Shown: piece after piece, positions 8,225 through 17,200 of the stretch
Layout: each line of letters opens with the position of its first letter
Position numbering within the stretch: the stretch's first letter is position 1
Assembly: GCA_944383375.1 (NCBI GenBank)
Contig: CALWPG010000009.1
Span: 1-37,616, forward strand
DNA length: 37,616 nucleotides
Direction: 5' to 3'
From: an uncultured Clostridia bacterium
GTDB taxonomy: Bacteria > Bacillota > Clostridia > Christensenellales > UBA1242
The notes under the pieces: generated by a model
Seen by the model: only the letters and a program-made list of their open reading frames with translations
Database searches by the model: none
What the model was told of the DNA's origin: nothing
Position numbers and translations under genes: made by a program

Positions 8225-9446
8225 GAATTACACAGCATTATGTTATTTCATATTGGTTTTGATATTGTTTTTGCCATCGGCAATAACAATGCCATCTCTT
8301 AGTTTTCGTAGTGCAATAGTTACTGCAATTGGGGTGGATAAAAACGACGAAGAAATTTCAGTTTCTGTGCTGGCACTTTCCAATATTTCAAAATCGGAAA
8401 TGAATGAAAATTCAAAGCTTATACAGGGTACAGCTAATACATTAGCAAATGCAATAAGTAGCCTAGAAGCTTCAATTGGTAGGCGTGTAAGAATGGGACA
8501 TGTTGGATATGTGGTTATCTCACGAGACTTTTCAGACGTCAATGTTGCAGATGTGCTAAGTACATTGATCGTAACTGGAAATGTATCAAACACTGTACCA
8601 CTTTTAATGTGTGAAGGGAAAGCAAGTGATGTATTGGATAATGCTCTAAAGATGGAGCAATCATCTTCCTACAAGATGAGAGAGATGATAAATAATGAAT
8701 TCAATGAAACATACACCAAAGACATAAGTATAGATGCATTTTTAAAAGGATATTACTCGGACATTGGTGTTTCTACACTTGGATATGTGGTGCTTGAAAA
8801 TGACAAGACACAGGGTATAGAGAGCAGTAGTCAGGGCGCTGAACAAAGTAGTGGACAAAGTAGTCAGAGTGGTGGACAAAGTGGGCAAACTTCTGAGCAA
8901 AACAATGTGATTTCATATAAAACTCAGCATGCAGTTTTTAAAGATGGCAAGTTCGCATATCTATTCACAGAGCAAGAGATGAATGGTGTAAATTGGTTGG
9001 TTGAAAATAATCTACAAAAAATTATAGATATTGATGGTATAAGCGAACAAGGGCTTGTGGATGCAACAGTCACATTTTCAATTCAAAACCAATCAATTAA
9101 ACCAGTTGTTTCCTTTATTAATGGCAGACCATATATAACTTTTGAAATTTCACTCACATTATCTCCAGTGGAATTGATTCAACAAAATAACACACAAAAG
9201 TCAGTTAAACTATTAAAACTTTCAGATAATATGCAACAAAAAATAAACGAAGTGATTAAAAAAGATGTTGCTTTGGCATTACAAAAAATGCGTGAGAATA
9301 AAACAGATGTGATTGGAGTGTATAGAATTTTGTATAGCCATTATCATAGATTTATGGACTTTTTGGACACACTTGCTGATAGACAAGATTTTTTAAGATA
9401 TGTAAATATTGGTGTCGACGTTGAGAGTTTTATAAATAGTAATTAA
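8190..9446 (+). CDS. gerC: Spore germination receptor subunit C (GerC), without lipobox
   Basis: GerC is normally a lipoprotein that completes the GerABC receptor. The start at 8190 is chosen for the GGAGAAGGA directly upstream; an in-frame TTG at 8172 lies farther upstream inside gerB. The 418-residue product keeps the family features: 'AIVTAIGVDKNDEEISVSVLAL', 'RRVRMGHVGYVVISRDF', and a C-terminal Ger(x)C domain ending 'DFLRYVNIGVDVESFI'. The N-terminus is odd. Its hydrophobic helix (about residues 17-33) is not followed by the usual GCW(D) lipobox, and no Cys is available for lipidation. It may instead stay as a signal anchor. Residues 205-240 form a Ser/Gln/Gly-rich linker. Confidence 0.88.
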   Translation: MAWLKKSLSKIKNYTALCYFILVLILFLPSAITMPSLSFRSAIVTAIGVDKNDEEISVSVLALSNISKSEMNENSKLIQGTANTLANAISSLEASIGRRVRMGHVGYVVISRDFSDVNVADVLSTLIVTGNVSNTVPLLMCEGKASDVLDNALKMEQSSSYKMREMINNEFNETYTKDISIDAFLKGYYSDIGVSTLGYVVLENDKTQGIESSSQGAEQSSGQSSQSGGQSGQTSEQNNVISYKTQHAVFKDGKFAYLFTEQEMNGVNWLVENNLQKIIDIDGISEQGLVDATVTFSIQNQSIKPVVSFINGRPYITFEISLTLSPVELIQQNNTQKSVKLLKLSDNMQQKINEVIKKDVALALQKMRENKTDVIGVYRILYSHYHRFMDFLDTLADRQDFLRYVNIGVDVESFINSN

Positions 9447-9453
9447 AAAAAAC

Positions 9454-9481
9454 TTGCTTGGACACAAATATGTGTTATAAT
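9454..9481 (+). promoter_or_regulatory. Promoter of the repeat-protein/metal-exporter operon
   Basis: TTGCTT (9454-9459) and a perfect TATAAT (9476-9481) are separated by 16 nt. The start codon at 9504 has AGGAG 8 nt upstream. Confidence 0.7.
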
Positions 9482-9503
9482 ACAAACATCAGGAGTTTGT
9501 ATT
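9479..9503 (+). promoter_or_regulatory. Perfect 25-bp palindrome over transcription start and RBS
   Basis: AATACAAAC (9479-9487) and GTTTGTATT (9495-9503) are exact inverted repeats around ATCAGGA. The element starts inside the -10 box, spans the predicted transcription start, contains the Shine-Dalgarno in loop and stem, and ends one base before the ATG. It could be a repressor operator. As RNA it would form only if transcription began unusually early. Confidence 0.65.
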
Positions 9504-10256
9504 ATGTTAAAGAAGACAAAGGTAATTCAACCTAAGATATACGAGGCTAAAGAGAATATAAGCCTTTTTAATGGTGTTTATATTTTAAACGGCTGTAAAA
9601 ATGTTTCACTTTCGGGAAGTGCCATAGTTTTGGAAGCCACCGACACCACTTTTTCGACAATTTCAAATAAAGCTCGCATAAATATTTTGCATAGCGGTGA
9701 AATATATTACATAAGTGGAAAAGCTCAAATAGGATTGATTGAAAGTGGATATATTTTTACAGTGGGAGGCAATGTCAAAATTAAAAGCATAAATTCCTGC
9801 AATATTGATTATATTTCATCAAAAGCAAAGATTGGGACAATCAATAATGGCAACATTAAATTTATTGACGGAAAGACAAAGATAACAACAATCAATAATG
9901 CAAATATATATTTTGTTCGTGAAAATGCAAAGGTTGGTACCTTGAATGGTGGTAACATTTTCGCAATTTCAAATGATGCTCAAATTACAACAATGAATCA
10001 TGGAACAATTGAATATATTCTTGATAATGTGCGCGTAGGTGTGATCAATAGTGGAACGGTATCACATATCTGTGATAGTGCAGAGGTTGGAACACTCAAT
10101 GGTGGCAAGATTGATGAACTTATGGGACATAGTTTTGTCGGTCAACAAATTGGCGGACGCATCAGACAAAAAAGTGGCAATGCACTTATTGTTTATAAGC
10201 AGAAGATAAAGGCTAATCCAGATAACGTAAAGCAAAAAGGCAAGGCTGGTGAATAA
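9504..10256 (+). CDS. Beta-solenoid protein of ten 17-residue repeats
   Basis: The 250-residue protein has no signal peptide or membrane helix. From residue 57 to 226 it consists of ten consecutive repeats of exactly 17 residues with no insertions. Examples are 'AKIGTINNGNIKFIDGK', 'AKVGTLNGGNIFAISND' and 'AEVGTLNGGKIDELMGH'. Hydrophobic I/V/L positions alternate with N-G turns, the pattern of a beta-helix or beta-solenoid with one coil per repeat. Residues 1-56 look like degenerate capping strands, and the last 24 residues are lysine-rich. It is probably cytoplasmic. I do not recognise a family. Its stop codon overlaps the start of the metal exporter gene, so the two are co-translated. Confidence 0.8.
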   Translation: MLKKTKVIQPKIYEAKENISLFNGVYILNGCKNVSLSGSAIVLEATDTTFSTISNKARINILHSGEIYYISGKAQIGLIESGYIFTVGGNVKIKSINSCNIDYISSKAKIGTINNGNIKFIDGKTKITTINNANIYFVRENAKVGTLNGGNIFAISNDAQITTMNHGTIEYILDNVRVGVINSGTVSHICDSAEVGTLNGGKIDELMGHSFVGQQIGGRIRQKSGNALIVYKQKIKANPDNVKQKGKAGE

Positions 10257-11155
10257 TGTTTTGGGATGTTTTACTTGATGCTGTAATTGATACTTTGAAA
10301 GTTGTGCCTATACTTTATTTGGTTTATCTGCTTGTATGTTACATAGGGCACAATAGCAATAATAAATATGTTAACGTAATGAAAAAAACCAAATATTATG
10401 GACCGTTGATTGGTTCAGTTTTGGGTGTTGTGCCACAATGTGGTTTTTCAGTGGTGATGAGTGATCTCTACTCTAAAAAGGCTGTTACGATTGGAACGCT
10501 TATTGCTGTCATGATTGCTACCAGCGATGAGGCAATTCCACTTATGTTAAGTGATCCTAACTATATTGTACCACTTCTAATTATGATTGGTATAAAGTTA
10601 GTGGTTGCAATTTTGGTTGGTTATTTGTTCGATATCTTCTATAAACTTATCCGTGGTAAACAAAACATAAGCGAAGATGGCTTTAAGCAAGAGCATGATC
10701 ATGATTGCGAACTTACGACTTGCTCACATGTGCATACAGTACACAAGGACCACGACCATTGTGTGGATAATATCTTTTTGGATGCACTTATCCATACACT
10801 TCAAATCACTGCTTTTTTGTTTGTAGCCTCACTTATTATTGGTTTGGTAGTGGAGTATCTGGGCATAGAAAATTTAAGCAATATCTTCACATCAAATAAA
10901 TTTGTACAACCATTTTTGGCAGCGCTAGTGGGACTTATACCATCTTGTGCGTCCTCAGTGTTTTTGGTAGAATTGTTTATGGCTGGAGGTATCACCTTTG
11001 GAGCTATGATGGCAGGACTTTGTGCTGGAAGTGGTATTGGAATAGTTGTATTGTTTACAAAAAATAGAAAGCATATTTGGACAAATATTTTAATTTTATT
11101 TTCATTGTATATAGTAGGTTGCGTTGTTGGTATTATTTGCAATTTATTTGTGTAA
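10256..11155 (+). CDS. Putative heavy-metal/manganese exporter, 10-TM ArsP_2-like permease
   Basis: The 299-residue membrane protein has two homologous halves, each with the motif G..P.C. The first half reads 'GVVPQCGFSVVMSDLYSKK' followed by 'TIGTLIAVMIATSDEAIPLML'. The second reads 'GLIPSCASSVFLVELFMAGGITFGAMMAG'. This matches the family annotated as putative 10-TM heavy-metal exporter or putative manganese transporter. The central cytoplasmic loop (about residues 135-170) is rich in His, Asp and Cys ('HDHDCELTTCSHVH', 'HKDHDHC'), a likely metal-binding segment. The substrate is not established. The ATG overlaps the preceding stop (TAATG). Confidence 0.82.
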   Translation: MFWDVLLDAVIDTLKVVPILYLVYLLVCYIGHNSNNKYVNVMKKTKYYGPLIGSVLGVVPQCGFSVVMSDLYSKKAVTIGTLIAVMIATSDEAIPLMLSDPNYIVPLLIMIGIKLVVAILVGYLFDIFYKLIRGKQNISEDGFKQEHDHDCELTTCSHVHTVHKDHDHCVDNIFLDALIHTLQITAFLFVASLIIGLVVEYLGIENLSNIFTSNKFVQPFLAALVGLIPSCASSVFLVELFMAGGITFGAMMAGLCAGSGIGIVVLFTKNRKHIWTNILILFSLYIVGCVVGIICNLFV

Positions 11156-11163
11156 TAAAGTAT

Positions 11164-11200
11164 AAAAAACCACTTTCGCTTGTAGCGAAGGTGGTTTTTT
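11164..11200. terminator. Strong bidirectional terminator
   Basis: AAAAAACCACTTTCGC pairs with GCGAAGGTGGTTTTTT around TTGTA, with one G-T pair. A-rich and T-rich flanks serve both the exporter operon and the convergent giant gene. Confidence 0.92.
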
Positions 11201-11210
11201 ACAAGAATTA

Positions 11211-14200
11211 TTATCTTATTTTCATTCTCTTTCTAAGCAGAATGAACATGACTGTAAGTCCAACAACAACCAAGCATGAAACCACAATCAATATGATTGA
11301 AACGGTGTTTAGTGGTTCTGTCTTTGTCACTCTGTATGAATACAGCAGTCTGCCACTTTCCGTCAACAGTTGTATGTCATATGTGCCAGAAGCTTGGATA
11401 GTGAAAGTATAGTAAGTTTGCAATTGTCCATCTGCCAGCCGTTGTGAGGAGAGAATGAAGTCGTCCATGCCAGCTATTCTTAGTATGCAGTCTCCAACAC
11501 TGTTTAGCAGATCTTGAGTGTTAAAAGATACCGTTATTGGATCTGTTGTAGATTGATTTTCTTCAATTGAAACCTGTATTGGAGGAGTCGCGTCGTTGAT
11601 CCAAAAACTGTATGTGAAGTTTTGGCCAAATTCATTGTCGCAATTTATTGTTATTGTGTAATGGCCGGCTCCTGTTACAGCATCATTCATGGAGATAAGC
11701 AAGTTTGCAAGGTATGCTTTAACACTTGTTGTGCCATCGGCATTTGTTACCTGTTTGTAAACAAGTTGTCCCATGTTTTCATTGGTTATGCTGTCGGTGA
11801 TGTCTTGACCATCTTTTATTACTCTTTCAACATAATAATTCGCATATTGGCTAAACTCCATAGACCATCTTGATTCATTTGGACGAATTATCAAAAAGTA
11901 TAATGGTTCTTCATTTATATTGGTTGTCGTTCCTGTTTGAGTGTCAGTAATAGCCGCCGAGAAAGATACTCTGTACAATCCAGCTTCATTAAAGGTGAAT
12001 GTCCTATTATATCTATCAGATGTTGGTGTGTAACTTTCTCCATTTTTAAGCACTGTTATTCGAGGCTGTGCATTTTGGTCATAATAACTCAATGTAGATT
12101 CTGGAATAGTTATTGTCACAGTATCATCATAGACAGCATTGTTTATTGGAGATTGGCCATTAGCATAGTATATCACACTTCTAAGGTATCTTATGGTATA
12201 GGTATTTTCAAGTGCTGTGAACATATGAACATTTCCTGCAACATCCTTAAAAGTTAAATAGTACGTTCCTGATGAGGACAATGTCATGGTAGTCAAGCCA
12301 TTTTCGGTTGAAAGACGTGGATTGTATACAGTTTGATTGTCACCGAAGTAAACTGTAACGGTTATATAATTTTCTGGTATACCATAATATGATTGCCAAG
12401 CAATGCGCTTATAAGATGTATTGCTTTCTTCCACACTGACTGCAAATGTTGTAACCGTGCCTGTTGTTGAAAAGTTTGTAAGTGTACCTTCATTATTGTA
12501 ATGCGAAAATCTGCTGAGTATGTTTGTGGTTGCTGGGATTATTGTTATTGCAATTGTACGCTCGAAATATACCGTAGCAGTTTGGCTGGCTCTGTTTGAA
12601 ATTGTGTAGATATATGTTGTATAGCCACTTGTTGGAATTATCTCTGGCTCAGTGATTTGGATGTCTTGTTCTGTGTTGTATACTATTTCAAAATCATCTG
12701 TGTTTAAAATATAATGTGTTGTAATATTCCTTTGTATATTGCCTTGTGTGAATGTGAAGGAATTGCCAGTAGGAGAGGCGACATATGAGTTGTTGCCACT
12801 GTGATACACGACTTGATAGAAGTCTTCATCGTTATCTGAAATAGTAAAATCCAAATATATGTCATAAATCCTATCGGTAAATATTTCTTGAAATCTTATT
12901 ATAATTGAATATGTTTGAGGTTCGCTAACTGTAAAACCAGAGTTTATTTGAGTTATTGTTCCATCTTCATATTCCAAGAATACTAGGCAAGGTATACGAC
13001 CTGTGGTTTGTTCAAACATTATTCTTATCTCATTTCCATACATTGTGTCATGGTTGAACAAGTTGTTTTGTGAGTTGTTCGAACTGTCTAGTAGGGTTAT
13101 CCTTGGGATAATATTATATATCCTTAAGTTTATCGTTCGATAAGGCATTCCAGTGCTTATTTCAGCGAAAGCTTCGTAAATGTTAAGTGAGAATGTTATT
13201 TCTCCACCTACAACACCTTCAACCATGTCCTGTCTTGGAGCATTGAAGACAATTGTGTGCACAATGCCGTTCGAAGATATGAGTACACGTCCATATCCAA
13301 GCGACTCAAACAATGTCCTATCACTGTCATTGCTAAGATTGAAACTTCGAACTGCAGAACTTGTTGTAGCCGTTACTAAAACAATATCTTTTTCTATATT
13401 ATAACTAAAGTTGATGCTTTTTGTTGAATAGTAGTAACTTGTACCATTTTCGTAGTTTTCAACCAAAGGCACTTCACTGGTCAGTTCATTTTCAATGATT
13501 TCTGAGCCATAAATGTTGCTGAATGAATAGGAATCGCCAAAGTTGTCTTGTATGTAATATCTATAATATCTGTTGTTTGTTGGAGAAGTGATTATTATTT
13601 TTAAGTATGTGCTTCCCATATAGGTTACATAAGTTGACGTGACAAGGTCGCTGATATCAAGTGATGTTTGCATACTTGCAAAATATGTATCAGAATTTTT
13701 GGAGTATACATATCTTTGCTCAAATTCATTATTTTGATTTCGAACATATTGAACTATCTCAACATTTGTTGCATATATGGTTGCATCTTGTGCTGAAGAA
13801 GTCGCTGGAATCCTTATCAATATTCCTTCCTCATTTTGATAAGCCGAAGTGGTGCTTGTGTGCATCACAGAAAGTGATGTGTTTAAAACCGAACAGGAAA
13901 GATTGATGTCTGTATAATATGGAACATATGAAATTGTAATGTTTTGTTTTTGAGTGCTTGCACTAAGTCTTGCGAACTGAGAAAGGGGAATTTCGCTTAG
14001 ACTTGGGTTTTGTGAGTTATATGTAGCAAGGTTATAGTAGCTTCCATTTGAATAAGGAGTTTTGAGATAGGATACTCCGTTTACAGTGATTTGATTCCAG
14101 TCAAATCCCATCATGTCCACACCTGTCAAAACAAATGAACTTTTTGCAAAAACATCAATATTATAGTTTAAATCAGAATACAAGAAAACATCCGGAGTTG

Positions 14201-17200
14201 CGTTATTTTCAAAAGTTATAGGCGTGAGCTGGGTTTGTGCTAGATTTTCCACATTTGTGAGATAAATTGTATAAACTGTGATATTCCCAGCCATATCGAT
14301 TTCAACAATCTCTATATAAGGTCTTGTGTGAGTGCTTAGGTTAGATATAATGTTTGAAAGCGAATTAGGGTCTAGTCTAGTAAAGTTATTAGTAGAGTTT
14401 TCAATAGCCGTCACTGATGTTTCTTGTGTATATATATCATTATATTTGGTGTAGATTGTTCTTCCATCAACAACAGTTTCAAAAAATCTGTACAAAATGG
14501 TATATGCTTCGCCATTTGTATGTGAGGTTAGGTCAATTATACTTTCAATTTGAGAAACATCAACAGCAAAAGAATAATATCTATAAAGGCCTGCGCTGAC
14601 TGATGTATTGTATCTTTCTTGTACATTTCTAACTAAGTTTTGTGAGATACCATTTAAAGCGATTAATCTATCAATGTTTGCTGTTGGTGCAACGATATCT
14701 ATGCAAAGTGTTCTGCTGGCACGGAATTGGCCTTCATTATAATCTGATTCTCGACCTTCATATTGCATATTGAAGGTTATGTAGTTATTGTGGACAAAGG
14801 CGCCACTTATATTTAAGAGATTGATGTCTACATAGTGGTTTAGTCCACTGGTGACAATGTCACTTTCTGGAACGTTGTATGTCACTCCGTTAACTTGATA
14901 GGTAATTTGACTGCTGTCAATCTTTGCCATGAATTGGTTTTCTGGATCGCTCCAAGAAAGTCTAACTGTGCTATCATTGGTGTAATATGTACCACTATTA
15001 GATTCATATTCTGCATTTGTTTGAGGATCAACTATGTTAAATGATGGCTCATTTTCTGTAATTTCAAACACAAAACTGAATTGGTTCACATTTCCATAAC
15101 CATAATATCCTTGTCTTATGGTTACTTTGTAAAATCCTACTTGTGTAAATGAACGCCCAGAAACTGTGTCATTGAATATCAAATATCCATCAGAAGAAAC
15201 TCCACTACTTCTGTAGATTGTCGTGGACTGTTCCAGTGTGGAACGTTCGTAACTGTATTTGATTTCAGCGCTAAGAGCATATGAAGATATTGTACTTGCC
15301 AAAGTCTCATCGTTTGAATTGTTAGCCCAACTATTTATTGTGTTTTCCGTATTGAATGTTGCGCCATCCTGTATGCTATACCCATATTTTACTGCTGGCA
15401 CATACACGAATACTGGTAGTTTGTTAGTAGTAAGTATGACATTTTCACCGTTAGGATCATTTTCAGCCAAGAAAATGTCCTTGAAAAACATTCTGTCTTC
15501 TTCGTCTTCAAGTACTTGCAGTTTTATTGATTCACCAACATAACTGAAAGTATTTCCTGTACTATCAACAACTGAAGGTGTGGTTATTACCCCATTTCTA
15601 TCAATCACGAATGTGAAGGTGCGTATCATATAGTCATATGTGTCATTTATTCTGTCCTGAGTGCTTGACAACATATCGTATACTCTAGTGATGGTATATT
15701 TTCCTGCACGTGTTCTATAATACCCCGATGGTCCACTTGGAACATATTCTCTGTTTACTTGCCAAGCATATTGTCCATTTTCAGTTAGGGTGGCTAAGTT
15801 TTGTGAAGGATTGGCCTTGGAATATATAACCACGGGATCAGATGGCTGCTCGAAAACATATGTGTAAACATTTGTTCCATCGATTTGCTTCGCAGTGAAG
15901 GGACTGAATGTGTACGTCATGCTGCTGACCTCCACCACACCTTCTTCAGGGGTTGCATTAAATAGCAGTGTTAATATTTCACTACTATCACTTAGCGTGG
16001 ATACATTTGTAGGTCTGTAGTATTTATCTTTTTGGTTATATCCAGTCTGTGTATCAACATGAGGCACAGGGGAGTAGGAATCTTGAATTAAGGCTGCTGT
16101 ACTGTTATTTGAAGTGTAAGATAAAATCGTTTGTGATGCATCGGATGAAACTCTCACAATGTGAGATCCAGAATAATTTGTTAAGTAATTTTCGACGGAA
16201 ATCTCATCAAGACCTGCCAGCGTTTTTGTATTTGAAGCATCTCGAGTATAGAATAGATAATCATTTTCAAGAGCCACAACTTCTCCATTTTCATCAACCG
16301 TGGTGAAGTTTATTGTGTATGAGTTGTTCACAATATCTTCACTAGGTATAAAAAATGGTTGGTTACTATCACTTCTATCCAAAAGTACATTTTGATCTAT
16401 CTCAATTCTTGCAAAACATGTGTTTTGGGTATTGATTGTAAGTACACTGAAATAATCTTGGAAGATATTAGTATTATTTAATATGTACGCAAGATGCGCA
16501 TCGCCACCAAATTGAGCCCCATTGTGAATGATATTATTAAATCTAATGTACTTGTATTGTCCCCAATAAATGGTTGCGTCACTTGATATGATGTTAAGAT
16601 CAGTTGGCTCAACAAATTCTCCTTCAATTTCTTGCAAAATATTATTTTCTGATGTGTCTATTATAAATGCGAAATATTGTTCATTCCCCGCGCTGTCCAC
16701 TAGGTAAAATATGTACATTCCTGATTGTGTAAGCACACTACCTGTCTGTGCTGGTATGTAGTCATAGTTTTGAGTGTTGACATAATTTATGGAGGTTAAA
16801 TCACCACCGTTATAGTCAAAGTAGTAGGAGGCAGGCACACCATCGTATGACTGATACTCTCTAAGTATTGATGAAGTAAAGTTTGCATCTGTGTCAGCTA
16901 CCATAGGTATATATTTATAACTCGCGGTTATTGTACTCCCACTTTGCTTTTCATTCCACGATACGCAAATAGGTTGATTGGTCAAAAAGTCTATTTCGCT
17001 ATTTCTATAATAGTAGGCAGAGTCAATGCTTGAAACTGAGAAAATCTGGATATTTTCTATAGGTGTGGTATCTATGGTGAAAGTGGAAGAATAACTTCTG
17101 CTTAAATTTTTGCCATAGTACATGGTTGCAATGTAATTTCCATTTTGATCCACTTGAACACTTTGCCCATCCTCAACCACATGAAGTGTGGTATATGAGC

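Noticed and set aside
9680..10130. Possible CRISPR-like DNA repeat in the 17-residue-repeat gene
   Set aside because: The 51-bp period reflects protein repeats; the DNA copies differ and there are no spacers.
10801..11142. Minus-strand ORF opposite the metal exporter
   Set aside because: It is a mirror frame of a coding gene with no RBS, and its composition is explained by the sense protein.
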